Part shown: in pieces, positions 1 through 10,849 of the stretch
Layout: each line of letters begins with the position of its first letter
How positions within the stretch are numbered: the first letter of the stretch is position 1
Origin: Plantago elongata
Taxonomy: Eukaryota; Streptophyta; Magnoliopsida; Lamiales; Plantaginaceae
Length of the DNA stretch: 64,000 bases
Reading direction: 5' to 3'
Assembly (NCBI GenBank): GCA_036897095.1
Contig: JAYMSP010000242.1
Span: 1-64,000 of the forward strand
Translations under genes and position numbers: made by a program
Notes under the pieces: generated by a model
Seen by the model: only the letters and a program-made list of their open reading frames with translations
What the model was told of the DNA's origin: nothing
The model's database searches: none

Positions 1-403
1 GATGATGTATGAATTCGAATGATTGATGCATGTTTTTGTTCCTATTACTGTTAATTAGTATCCTGATTTGCTTATAAATCTGTGAATATAGATCATGAGT
101 TTAAATAGAGTCAATTTGCTTGGTCATACTCATGCCATCACTTCTTCTGGTATTATCAGTCACTGATCTTTAGTGGAAATTAGGCCCTGCATACAGTATT
201 TTCAGTCTTGATTATCTTTCTTCTTAGATTAACATTCACTCAGATATTTTCAGTCTTGAGTATACATCTCCTAAAGCAAGAATGTATTTTTCCTCTGGCA
301 TGCTTCATTCTGCATCATGTTCATTTCATTTCCTGTTGTGTGCGTATATACTTAGCCTGGTTTTGATATAACTGCTGAACTAAGTTCTTTATATCTCTAC
401 TCT

Positions 404-559
404 TGTAAGCCCCGATCCACGAACAGAAGCTTGCCTGTTGCTTTCTGATTCCAAGAAGCAGGCACTGAATTCCGCTCTCCTGAAGCAGTATGTCAATTTT
501 TGTTTCTTACGGCTATGGCAATCTGTCAAACTCTTACCCAACAGAAAATGTGGTATGGT
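404..559 (+). CDS. possible terminal exon of an unrecognised gene
   Basis: After a pyrimidine-rich stretch ending in an AG near 409, one frame stays open for about 50 codons (starting PDPRTEACLLLSDSKKQ) and ends in a TAA near 560. The first half, rich in Leu, Lys and Ser, looks like real protein; the last 20 residues look like translated UTR or intron. The upstream 400 bases look like an intron. I do not recognise the family. It could be the 3' end of a plus-strand gene starting left of the window, or chance. Confidence 0.25.
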
Positions 560-649
560 GCTGTAAGCCTATAAGTACTGATTCAGAAGAGATACAGAGA
601 TGATGTCAAGTTACACACTCTGCCTCATTTCAAATCCAAATTCGTTATT

Positions 650-2106
650 TTTAGTGAGGTTCATGTACTGCTGAACGATCGGCAGTCTAAATCTGATGAT
701 TAAACACCCAATGCTTTGCGATTATTCGCGCACACCTATTACAAAATCAGTTGATCAATAGCATACTGATCAGTACATTTTTCATGTGATATTCTCAAGC
801 TTATGTTATGTGTAAGGAGCACATCCTTGTAATGTAAACTGACTTCACTTCTTCAAGTCTGACTGACTGTGTTGGACTGTTGGTGGTATTCTGGGCTAGA
901 AGGCCACAATTGGATGAAAAAAATAGTTGGGCCATGAAAGCGGGTTGGAGGCGAAACTGGACCAAATTGTTGAAGGCCAGCCCTGAGTGTGTATTTCTCA
1001 TAGACATTATGCTGATCTAATAAATTTTGTCCTTTCAAACAAAATATTCATGATGTAATCAATGAGTTAAAATTTTCTCCTCCAAGTTTCATTCTACTGT
1101 CCATTTCACATTCAACACATTACATTTCGTTTTCATCATATTTTAAATGAAAAACATATCTCATAATTTTATTCGCCCTCTTTCATATGTTTATTCATTT
1201 ACGCCCCACCTCCCCTAAACACATATGATCTAATATAACATTTTAACAAGTACTAGGTTATTGTATAAAATCCAAGACTGAAGTTGTATCTGTAAAATTT
1301 TCAATATGGAATTAGAAGTGCCGTATATCTTTTCCTATAAGAATGGGATACTATTCTACAAAGGCCAAAGCCATCGGAGTTTTGGAGCAACATGCTTTAT
1401 TGTCATTTTGCCCTTTGGTTGTTTTTTAGTACATGTTGACACATTGTATAGAGTTCAATATTACTAGTATTTGTAGTTACAACTTGTACATATATCAGCA
1501 GCCATGGCGGCTGTTTTCCGTATTAAACTAATAAACTTACTCATTAAACTTTGGTTGGCCATTGAGTTTAGATGATTGGTATGCGATTTGAATTAACAAA
1601 CAAATATTCTTTATATAAAATTATTAGTTTGAATTAAATTTTATCGATTTAAATTATATATTAAACGATCACTTTCATTTATAAATATTTTGGAATTTCT
1701 AAAGATACTCTCGATATATATTTGTAATAGTATATGGCCGGGTTGACTTTCACACTTGATTTGGTTTTTATATATTTTGGAATAGTTTGATAGCTCTCTT
1801 GCGGACACCTCATCTAGGATATGGCTGAGACTCCCTCATTCTTAATTCATTCGAGACTCAAATCAAAGGAATTTGGTATGGACAAGTAGATGTTATCAAC
1901 GACAACGAAGCACAAACTAGTTGGTAAGACTCTTCACCTCTAATTAATAAGTTCAGAATTCGAATTATCTTTAAAGAAATAGATCTTTGTTAACGACATG
2001 GCAAATGTATTACATAGGTGTCGTAACTTAACGATATTAACAAAATACGCTTTTCTATATTTGTCTTATAATTTATTTGTAACGAGTAATAAGTAGGTAA
2101 TATTTG
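650..2106. other. spacer, nothing recognised
   Basis: AT-rich sequence with no long open frame, tRNA or terminal-repeat structure that I can support. The overlapping short minus-strand frames near 800-1040 lack splice context and family resemblance. Confidence 0.5.
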
Positions 2107-2349
2107 ATAATTGTTAGAGAATAATGTACAAGAGTTAATATTGGGTTAGACTGTTATAGACCCAACTGTTACGGGATCTCTAGAATCTTCTTTCTCTTGT
2201 ATAAATACATGCTGGTACTCTCTTATTTATCACATTAAAATAAACCTTATTCTATTTTCTCTCAACAAGTTATCAGCACGAAAGTGTTTAACCAACTGGG
2301 ATCTTAAAACCCTAGTTGTACGAGCAAAATTAGGCCAAATAAAGGAGGA

Positions 2350-2765
2350 GAAAAAAAAACAGGAATGTTAAATGCAAGACAACTTTTACTAAACGCAGAA
2401 TGCATTTTTATATATTACAAACAACACCACAACTATTATAGTTCATAAAATAATCCTATAATTATAAATAATTACAATGTTACCTACAAAAACATCTGAA
2501 CATGTTTATTTGATCCAATCATATTATCCGAATAAATAAATCGAAAAAACTTTGAGAAAACACAAAGATACATCACCGGAGCTCCGGCCATTAGCTTCGA
2601 TACGAAGTTGCAAAGCTTCGCCCAGAGCCGCCAACCTCCGTCCAAATTTGGGTAGAGCTCTGCAGCTCCGATCAGAGCTTTTTAAAAAATTGAAAAAATA
2701 AAAATTGAGCACTCCAATTTAATCTGGACGGTCCTAGTCAGATCGTGTCCTGGCCAGATTTGAGA
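2350..2765 (-). repeat. dispersed repeat, copy 1, inside the LTR fossil
   Basis: The reverse complement of this segment matches 32765-33120 over most of its length. Shared landmarks include the run GGATAATATGATTG, a stretch about AGATGTTTTTGTAGGTAA, and GTGTCCTGGC at one end. One end carries spaced imperfect palindromes of the type AGCTCCGATCGGAGCT. Because it lies inside the LTR fossil it was probably a later insertion. I see no coding capacity, and its class is unknown. Confidence 0.6.
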
Positions 2766-3491
2766 GAAAATGTAAGAAGCTGGAAGAGAGAGAACGGGTG
2801 TGAAAGAAGAAACAAGAGAGGAGAAAGCCATTCAACTTTTGCACTACACTTTTCTTTGCTTTTCCTTCAACCAAGCAAGTGAAGCTATAGGGCTTAATTT
2901 CATTGTTATATAATTAGAAATCACATTAATTCCAGGGCTTAATTTTGTGTAAATTATATTGTTGGAATGATTTATGGGCTTCTGGCAGATTGGATGAGTC
3001 GTGTAGCAGGTTTAATTACACTGCTACCTAATGATGTACTTGCTAATTAATTATGCTTAATCATAATTAATCCAATTGATCACAATCTTTGTACGGTAGT
3101 GTGTGCCTTTGTTGTTGTTTTCTTTTTTTTTTTTGGAATTCTTGTACATTAACTAAGAAACTAGTACTCTTGTTGATGGACTTCAGTATCATTGTGGTAT
3201 GTTTTCTTGGTTATAAAAGCTTATATTGTAAGTAACTTTTACTTGTGGTAAGTAATTATGTATTAATTAAAGAATCTTTAATCTCAAAACTTTAAATTGC
3301 ATAATTACATGTAGCAAGCATCTTTGCTTAAGAACTGAAATTATTATGCAAGCTTCCTCGCTTATTTAGTATTTTCTTAAATACTAAAAAAACTGAGAGA
3401 GACCGTTCATAAGTTAAATGAAGAATTTACGAACTCAAAGAAGATATATAGGATGTCTAGGTGTCTCTATTGGTTATACACCCTAATGATT

Positions 3492-3645
3492 GAGCCGAGG
3501 CGTATTGCGTATGTTGCTACAGTGAGCATACACAAGTGAGTTGAGGCGAAAGCTGATGCGTTTTACGTATACTGCTACGGTGAGTATACACATGAGAGCT
3601 GAGGCGTTTTACGCTTGTTGCTACGGTGAGCATGCACGTATACCA
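3492..3645 (+). repeat. three degenerate ~45-57 bp tandem repeats
   Basis: Three successive units carry GAGGCGTTTTACG (or a variant), a short spacer, then GCTACGGTGAGCATACAC (or a variant), at about 3492-3541, 3551-3594 and 3596-3641. The units are GC-richer than the surroundings. They sit inside the broken LTR element and may belong to another inserted repeat. No function is apparent. Confidence 0.55.
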
Positions 3646-4779
3646 ATATGAGGGGCGAAGCTCACCTAGGCACCCTAAAGAAAGAATGATAAAATGATTC
3701 TAGCTAAAGATAATAAAAGAACTTGAAATAAATGAATGATCTTAACAAATGTTAAAGAAAGGAAAGTCAATCTAAATGTTTAAGCTATTGAATTCTAGAT
3801 CTATGAAATCGGTACTTTATGGCCTTAATTGCTTTATTGATTTTACATTGATGAATTATGTAAATTTAAGGAATTAATTATGTTATGATATCCCTGTTAG
3901 TTGGCTTGTTTGCGAGTACAAGTAGGTACTCACCCTTGTCTTATTGAACCTCAGGTGATGACCAAGCTGGAGTGGACGGGGATCAAGATTGAAGCTGATT
4001 CAGTATACTCATGATAGAACATTAATTTTGTTATTCTTTTCATAAGCTTGATTTGCGTATAAACATGTTGATTTTAAGACTTCCGCTCAAACGATTTTCA
4101 TTCTTTTCAAGTTTACTGAATTTTAACATGCATTTATTGTGTCCTAGAAGTTTTATTTAGCTGTCCTTTTTAAAATAGCATTTAGTATGTTGGAATCCAC
4201 GTGCATTTTATAATTAAAGTTAAGAGGGCTCTATACGCATATATTTTCATGATTGGAAAATTGTTTGGTAATTAAATATAAGAGTTATGAGCTTGTTGGA
4301 TATCTTCTACAACATAATGGAGTTCTGCTATGATATTCTGGAACTATATGATGTTTTAAGTATTTGAAGAGTTCTTCTGAAAGAAGGCAAGACGTATATT
4401 ACAAATGTTCTTTCACTATAAGAAGATTTCACGGAAGTACAATATGTCTAAAGATTTGCTCAACCACATCACATTCAACTTCATTATTTGAGAAGCTGGT
4501 TTTGAAGATTGAATTTATGACATTCGAAGAATTGAAGTGATACTTTAATCAGGGGAGTTGGATACGCACTGCATTTTTTTTTCCTTCACTAGGTTTTTAT
4601 CCAACTGAGTTTTTTCTTAGCAAGGTTTTTAACGAGACAACATCTCTCGCGTATCAACTATCACTAACCTAACTGTTACTGATTCTCTAAAAATTTCTTT
4701 CTTTTATATAAATAAATACTTGTACTCTCTTATTTATCACATCCGAATAAACCTTATTCTATTTTCATCCAACAATAAT

Positions 4780-5400
4780 CATTCTCAGTATTAACCAAGG
4801 GTGGCATTAGTTTGGGATTGAGAGCAAACCATTATCTTGTAAGATACTGTACATAAATAACCCTAATCATGAGGTCCATAAACATCAATTTGTGTATGAA
4901 AATTAAGCCAAAAATTATACGTAGGTGGTGTAGTCTACTTTGTTGATTTTATTCACACGCAATGACTGGTAGCTTTATTGTTGATCTGTCGACCATAATA
5001 TTGGAAGTCTAACGACATTCTATTCAAAAATTGTAAACACAAGTAGTTATATAGTATTCCCCTACATCCATGAAAAATCTATCGATTTTATTTTGGTTTA
5101 CTTTTTCAACGTTATGTTTGAAGTTGAACTAACGTTAGATAAATTTATAATAAATAAAATTATATTATCAATTAAGCATTTTCGTAATATTTTTCAATAT
5201 ACTTTAGTTAGTACTTTTTTCGATCAATTAAAAACTCTCACTTTCTCTTTAATTAATATAATTACAATAAATATGATGTGAGTAATAATTTTAGCTAAAT
5301 GGAGATCAAAAGTCAATAAAACTGAAATGAAAATATCAAGTTGATATCATTTAAGTAACTATCTTATAAGGGATAATGATCAAATTTGATTATTTGCTAC
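4780..5400. other. spacer upstream of the first dirigent gene
   Basis: AT-rich sequence with no recognisable gene or element. A short open frame at 5093-5281 consists of low-complexity AT-rich codons and is not credible. Confidence 0.5.
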
Positions 5401-5421
5401 TTTTTTCCTACAACTACTCTC

Positions 5422-5428
5422 TATAAAA
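5422..5428 (+). promoter_or_regulatory. TATA box of dirigent gene 1
   Basis: TATAAAA lies 91 bases before the dirigent ATG, a usual distance for a plant core promoter with a short 5' leader. Confidence 0.55.
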
Positions 5429-5518
5429 CCTTACCTAATCCATGATCTTACATACACATCGATCTCTACTCCAATTACCTCTTCCTCATTCTCTAGTCAA
5501 GAACTTCATTAGCCAAAA

Positions 5519-6124
5519 ATGGCGAAGCTAATAACTTCCATGATTACCATTTCTCTCTTGCTAGCCTGCATGGGAACACCACGTGTCCATGCAAGAGAAG
5601 AAGCCGAGAAACAATGGTTCCAAAACATTTGTTCCGGAAAGGAAAGCTTCGCGAAGGTTCATTTCTATGTTCAAGACCGACTAGGTGGTGAAAATGTCAC
5701 TGTGTTTGAGGTGGCCCGTGCAACCATCACCGCCAACTCTGCGACAGACTTTGGCCAAGTTCGCGTCTTGGATGATCTTCTGACCGCGGAGCCAGATATT
5801 AACTCTGAGGTAGTAGGACGGGTACAAGGGCTCATCACTTCTTCCGACTTAACAACCTCAGCCCTAGCCATGAACCTTAACTTCTACTTCTCGTCAGGCG
5901 ATTATAAGGGGAGTACCATTAGCATTTTGGGAAGGAATCAGATAGGAGACGCGGAACGTGAGTTGGCTGTAGTTGGTGGCACTGGAGTTTTTCGTATGGC
6001 TCGTGGATACGCCTTAACAAGCACTTACTCGTACGATTATTTGACGGAGTACGGAGTTTTGGAATACACGCTTTATGTTACATACCCGAAGTCAACGTCT
6101 GCAAATGAGCATGCAAGCATGTGA
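5519..6124 (+). CDS. dirigent protein 1
   Basis: Intronless gene for a 201-residue secreted protein. Residues 1-25 form a signal peptide ending near VHA. The rest is a dirigent domain: VHFYVQDRLGG near residue 50, a central FGQVRVLDDLLT, VVGRVQGLI, then NFYFSSGDYKGS, ILGRNQI and VVGGTGVFRMARGYA, ending in a YTLYVTY strand. Family members are apoplastic trimeric beta-barrels that steer stereoselective coupling or cyclisation of phenoxy radicals in lignan and related pathways. Length and single-exon structure are normal. The ATG at 5519 begins the signal peptide and follows a TATA box. The subfamily and true substrate cannot be read from sequence. A second dirigent gene lies 3.8 kb downstream on the same strand. 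Confidence 0.93.
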   Translation: MAKLITSMITISLLLACMGTPRVHAREEAEKQWFQNICSGKESFAKVHFYVQDRLGGENVTVFEVARATITANSATDFGQVRVLDDLLTAEPDINSEVVGRVQGLITSSDLTTSALAMNLNFYFSSGDYKGSTISILGRNQIGDAERELAVVGGTGVFRMARGYALTSTYSYDYLTEYGVLEYTLYVTYPKSTSANEHASM

Positions 6125-6129
6125 ATAGG

Positions 6130-7320
6130 TTGTCCAATGCTGCACTAAGTTATGCTTATTTATGATGGATTTAATGTGTTATGTGCACGAATTTGTGAAT
6201 TGTGACAACATTCTTGAGTCTTGTAACTCATGTATGTTTTCTTCCAATAACTATGTATGAAACTACTATTAGGTCAATCTATCTTCATGTAAGTGATTTC
6301 ATTGTTGATGATTACTTGGGTTTTCTCAATGTTTATCTATAAACATAAACTTGCCCTACTTGTAATCCTGGCAAACACATCATTCAGATCGGATTGTTCT
6401 GGTCATTAGTGGTGGATTCCGGTTCATGAAGAATATGATCAGTGTACTGGATAATTCATATTTATAAATCACAACAAGAGAAAAAACAAATATTAATAAC
6501 ACTTAAATTCATATTTTAGAAGCAATAAGGCATTGACTAAGTATTATGAATTCAGAGTTAATCCCAATAAAATATGGGTGTAATCACTTCCCCTTTAAAC
6601 ACAATTTGCATAAGAATAAGAGAAAGTAATTTAAAAAAAAACCTAAACCAGTCACACAATTAAATTTGTACACTATATGGTGGTTAGAAATACTTTACAA
6701 TATCAAATAAATATGGGATAAATTTAATGATTGTGTGATGTAAACAATTCTTGACCACGAGGTGATCTATAAAAAGCCCATTGACTCGGTCTATGTTATA
6801 ATTCCTCGTAATTGGATTATATGCACAAAGAAGATACCAAATTAACATTTTGGGGGGTAAAATTCATTTTTGATACTCTAGTATGCGACATTTTCTATTT
6901 TAATATTTCAGAGTGACTCCATTCAATTTAAATACTAATCATTAATTAATAACTATTTATAATTACGGTACTAATTGAGTTTATGAAGTTCGCCTTCGCA
7001 TTCACGTGCAATCGAATGTCAAGCTCGGAAATCTAAACATTAATTTAACCGTTCATAAAATATTGTGGACTCTTTCCCAGTTACAAGCATTAGATTCTTC
7101 CTCATCAATAAGGTGTTTTCATCAATTATGTTCCAATCGAATTTCAATTGATTCATTTATGTGCAAGTAAATGTCAAGCGCGAAAAACAGACCTAAATAG
7201 TACGTAAATTGGACGCGACCACTATGAACTCTGAAGTACCAAAATCGTAAATGGTTCACACTGGAGTACCAAAACCCTAATCAATTGAGCCTCTCACAGA
7301 AGAGGAGGAGAAGAAAAAAC
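6130..7320. other. spacer between dirigent 1 and the F-box gene
   Basis: AT-rich, with no recognisable coding region or repeat structure. The first 150 bases presumably hold the dirigent 3' UTR, and the last 50-100 bases the F-box leader. Confidence 0.5.
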
Positions 7321-7325
7321 TCGAG

Positions 7326-8981
7326 ATGAAGAAAAGGAGGCAGCAAAAAGTGGATGATGATGCCGTTGATCGAATCAGTGAGTTACCCGAGTCTTTAATT
7401 TCTCACATACTTTCGTTCTTGGATATGAAAGACACTGTCAAAACTAGTGTACTTTCTAAAAGGTGGAAATTGTCTTGGACTCATGTTATTGATCGAATCA
7501 GTGATTTACCCGACTCGTTAGTTGCTCAAATACTCTGTTTCTTGGATGTTACTGATGCTGTGAGAACTAGTGTGCTTTCTAAGAGGTGGAGATATTGTTG
7601 GACTGATAGTGTTCATAGAGATGTATTTGTGTTCGATTGCGGACTTTCCGATGATTTATTAGAAAGGTTTATGATGTTTGTTGATCGAACTCTAATGCAA
7701 TGCACTTGTCCCAAAATCAAGGAGTTCTCTATAACTGGAAATGTTTCGGGTAGGAAATTTTATAGTTTAGTTGATAAATGGATTGGGTTCGTTCTTGGGA
7801 AGGAAGTTGAGGTTCTTAAGCTTGGATTGGCGGGGTTGGGCTATGCCTTTCCCGCTCGATTCTATTGCAGTTCGTCGCTTGTGAGATTAGAGATTGATGG
7901 AATGGTGGTTTTTGATGGTAGACGTTATTGGTGTGGGAAAACGGTTGATGTATGTTGGAGCAAGCTCAGAATCCTGTCGTTAAAATGTGTGCATATGGAA
8001 GATGAATGGATGGCGAAGGTGTTAGTAGGTTGTCCGATGTTAGAAAGTTTGGTCTTAGACAGTGTTGGAGGTCTAAGGATACTCGATATTGATTCTCCAG
8101 TTTTGAGTGAACTGAAACTGCTAAATGGTTCCTGTGGTTGGCTATATGATGATAAAAATGACATAGAAGTCACTGCTCCTCGGATTAAAAAGCTAGAGGT
8201 TTCTGGGAAATTTAATTGTTTGGATTGTTTACTGGTTTGCGTGTCTTCCTTGAAGAGTGCTAATCTTACTCTCACCTATGAGGACCTTAGTCATGTGGAG
8301 GGCTACGATGATGATGATGACTATGGTTTTGTGTCTTATGTTATGATTTATAAGCTACTTGGACCTGTCTGCGATGTGGATGCCCTAGATATTGGAGAAT
8401 TTCTACTTCAGACTGTATCGGTATCTCGACTGACAAGCACACATTATCTTATATTCAAGTGCAATCATTTGGCAATCCATTCGCCTATCAGTATACTTGA
8501 AGTCCCTGGGATAGTATGCCTATTAGAATCCTCACCTAATCTGGCGACACTAGACATAATGGTGATGCCTTGGCAGTGCCGTCTCTCTAACAATAAGGAC
8601 TACTACACTCAAGACATAGAGAGACTTTTCACTTCTTTCAATGGAGTTGATTACCTGCGTGAGCAGAAGCAGAAGTTCCTATGCCTGAAGAACGTTAAGA
8701 TTGATTGTAGAGAAAAGTTGTATTCTCGGGATGAAGATCAGAGCAGTGATAGCAAGTGCTTTGAGCTAGAAATTGCTGCATATATCATTAGGTGCGCTCC
8801 TTTCCTCGAGAAGCTGGTTATATTATTCTCAAAATCCAACTGCTTTTATGGTGGAGATCTGTATCTTTCCATACTGTCTTCTAAGCGTAAGGTTGGTGAG
8901 AAAGCTGCATGGTGGGAGCTCAAGAAAAAGGACACCACCTATGAGTTCATCTTTCCTCCGGGTCTTGCAGCTGAGAACTGA
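7326..8981 (+). CDS. F-box protein with two tandem F-box motifs (FBD/LRR type)
   Basis: Single open frame of 551 residues. A first F-box spans about residues 14-52 (RISELPESLISHILSFLD ... TSVLSKRW). A second, very similar one spans about 55-93 (RISDLPDSLVAQILCFLD ... TSVLSKRW). The duplication is visible in the DNA as a 123-base in-frame repeat starting near 7365 and 7488. The middle has leucine-rich segments typical of F-box/LRR-like plant proteins (LRILSLKCVHMEDEW, VLVGCPMLESLVLDS). Near residues 455-520 is an FBD-like end with KCFELEIAAYIIRCAPFLEK. Such proteins usually bind SKP1/ASK in SCF ubiquitin ligases and recruit targets through the LRR region. Many family members have introns; this copy has none visible. 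The target is unknown. Confidence 0.88.
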   Translation: MKKRRQQKVDDDAVDRISELPESLISHILSFLDMKDTVKTSVLSKRWKLSWTHVIDRISDLPDSLVAQILCFLDVTDAVRTSVLSKRWRYCWTDSVHRDVFVFDCGLSDDLLERFMMFVDRTLMQCTCPKIKEFSITGNVSGRKFYSLVDKWIGFVLGKEVEVLKLGLAGLGYAFPARFYCSSSLVRLEIDGMVVFDGRRYWCGKTVDVCWSKLRILSLKCVHMEDEWMAKVLVGCPMLESLVLDSVGGLRILDIDSPVLSELKLLNGSCGWLYDDKNDIEVTAPRIKKLEVSGKFNCLDCLLVCVSSLKSANLTLTYEDLSHVEGYDDDDDYGFVSYVMIYKLLGPVCDVDALDIGEFLLQTVSVSRLTSTHYLIFKCNHLAIHSPISILEVPGIVCLLESSPNLATLDIMVMPWQCRLSNNKDYYTQDIERLFTSFNGVDYLREQKQKFLCLKNVKIDCREKLYSRDEDQSSDSKCFELEIAAYIIRCAPFLEKLVILFSKSNCFYGGDLYLSILSSKRKVGEKAAWWELKKKDTTYEFIFPPGLAAEN

Positions 8982-8999
8982 TGCTCGGATTATCTTTTG

Positions 9000-9845
9000 G
9001 AGGGCTGTGTTTGCTCCATAACACTGACTCTATAACACGGGAATCTTTTGTTTTGGAATTATATGTACTCTTCGGGTGTGTAACTGCAAGGTATGTGCTA
9101 CTCATATATTATCCTCCTAGGCAGATCAACCCCGAACTCCACTCTCATAGACACATACCACCAAACTTTTAGAAATAATGTGCACGCATTGTTAACATTG
9201 AATATATTTTGAGACCTACAATTAGTGATGTTAAGTTGGAGGTTAACAAGGGCTTGGTTCGGCTAGACTCAATAATGCTTGATCTTGTCCTTTACGATGA
9301 TAAGATGTTTGTGTCGAGTTTAAGCCTTATCATATGTTCGTTTTGCTTGTCAGACAAATGAGGCTCGTCCCAATGATGCTCAATCTGACTCGGTTCAATA
9401 TGAATATTTTTTATATATATATGTAGGTTTAGATTATGATCTCGAAATACTCGATTAAAAGTCAAATCAGTGTTCAAGCTTAATTATTGTTAGTCTGAGT
9501 TAAAAAGTTAGATATATTTGGAGGGAGCTTAGCCCATTTTGATCCTCTCTTACATTATTGAATATTGACCATATTTAATACTATGTTCGTGATAATTTTT
9601 TTTGTTTTGTGTCACATGTGTTCTTAAACATCAATAATGTCATACATCAATAACGGGCTAGCCATCAATATGTACATTCCTGGTAGGCCATTATGTTTGT
9701 TTCTGGCACCGCATTTTGTACTTTTCCAGTCAAGATTGTCCATTCAATTATATTTGATTTGAATTACACTTATATAACTAGACTAGAAAATGAAGGCATT
9801 TAGGACTGTCAAAGACAGTAGTCACAAAATGCTGACCAAAACTAC
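9000..9845. other. spacer between the F-box gene and dirigent 2
   Basis: The left end should hold the F-box 3' UTR and the right end the dirigent 2 promoter. No other gene is seen. Confidence 0.45.
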
Positions 9846-9848
9846 ACT

Positions 9849-9855
9849 TATATAA
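9849..9855 (+). promoter_or_regulatory. TATA box of dirigent gene 2
   Basis: TATATAA lies 80 bases before the ATG at 9929, in the context ACTTATATAAGTG. Confidence 0.5.
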
Positions 9856-9928
9856 GTGTGCCTTTCTCCTCATCATATTATTCATAACTCATCACATATT
9901 CTTGTACTCAAGACACTTAAAAAGAGAA

Positions 9929-10519
9929 ATGGAAAAGCCAACCATCTCATATGTTCTTTGCTTCATAGTTCTATTTGTTCATCACATTGTAAACGCAAAC
10001 GGTCATAACAGAGTCGATGAAGGGCCTGATGCATTGAAACGATGGTACAAAAGACTACCATCAATGAAGCAAAAGGTAACACACCTTAATTTCTATCTTC
10101 ACGACACCGTTGCAGGGGCAAATCCGACAAATCTTCCAGTCGTAATGACAAACTACACTGATCATTCACCTACCTATTTCGGCTTAGTTGCTGCTATGGA
10201 TGATCCACTGACGACAGGTCCAAGCCCAGATTCTGAACTCATTGGGAGATCCCAGGGCCTAATAGTGTCATGCTCGTTGGACGATATTGCCTATCATATG
10301 ACACTCAGTTTCTCGTTTACTACTGGGAAGTTCAATGGTAGCAAGTTTACTGTTGCTGGCCATAATCAATTCATGCACGAGTACAGAGAGTTGCCGATAG
10401 TTGGTGGTACTGGTGCTTTTAGACTTGCTCGGGGTTCGGTTCTGTTGAATACTTTGACGTATAATCATACTAGTGGTGATGCTGTTGTTGAGTATTCTGC
10501 TATCATAGTACATTATTAA
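9929..10519 (+). CDS. dirigent protein 2
   Basis: Intronless secreted dirigent protein of 196 residues. The open frame extends further 5', but the first ATG is at 9929 and opens a clean signal peptide (MEKPTISYVLCFIVLFVHH, cleavage expected near NANG). The domain carries HLNFYLHDTVAGANPTN, FGLVAAMDDPLTTGP, LIGRSQGLIVSC, LSFSFTTGKFNGSKF, VAGHNQF and LPIVGGTGAFRLARG, ending VEYSAIIVHY. The expected role is extracellular guidance of phenoxy-radical coupling or a related reaction. It is clearly diverged from dirigent 1 (for example AMDDPLT against VLDDLLT), so this is not a recent duplicate pair. The F-box gene lies between them. Confidence 0.92.
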   Translation: MEKPTISYVLCFIVLFVHHIVNANGHNRVDEGPDALKRWYKRLPSMKQKVTHLNFYLHDTVAGANPTNLPVVMTNYTDHSPTYFGLVAAMDDPLTTGPSPDSELIGRSQGLIVSCSLDDIAYHMTLSFSFTTGKFNGSKFTVAGHNQFMHEYRELPIVGGTGAFRLARGSVLLNTLTYNHTSGDAVVEYSAIIVHY

Positions 10520-10849
10520 TTCTGTTCTGTTATCTCCGTTCATTTATTCTGTAGAATGATTTGTAGTACAAAAAATGCTACTCAATGATTCTCAAAATAA
10601 CATTGACTATTTATATCAATGATTCTACAAGATTCTCTGTGGTTTCAACTTTCATATATGTCTGTTTGTATTTGTCTCTGGTTGGAAGACCATTTCAACG
10701 AACCTGATTCGAACAAGTGTATGTCCGATGAAGTATGTTGACCGATGTTGAAATTACATGTGTATAAAAAGGTCACTGGAAAATCAATGATGAGTAGAAA
10801 AGAATGATGCTGAAACAGTACATTTTATAGTCTCTGCACCATTCAATGG

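Larger units (their letters stand above)
2112..4774 (+). mobile_element. broken Copia-type LTR retrotransposon fossil
   Basis: The 5' LTR is about 2112-2267 (TGTTAG...CAACA). A diverged copy of its 3' part ends at 4774, also in AACA. The two share a segment reading CTCTTATTTATCACAT followed by AATAAACCTTATTCTATTTT. Matching 5-bp target duplications ATAAT lie at 2107-2111 and 4775-4779. A primer-binding-like AGTTATCAGCACG follows the 5' LTR, and a Copia-style run-up to the 3' LTR lies at about 4560-4650. The interior is short, holds no recognisable gag or pol frame, and contains unrelated repeats. It is heavily broken and, judging by the LTR divergence, old. Family assignment is by the look of the terminal motifs only. 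Confidence 0.6.

Noticed and set aside
5093-5281. small open frame of 62 codons
   Set aside because: Composed of AT-rich low-complexity codons, with no signal, motif or splice context.
7925-8275. 116-codon frame on the minus strand
   Set aside because: Lies wholly inside the F-box gene on the other strand, with no independent support.
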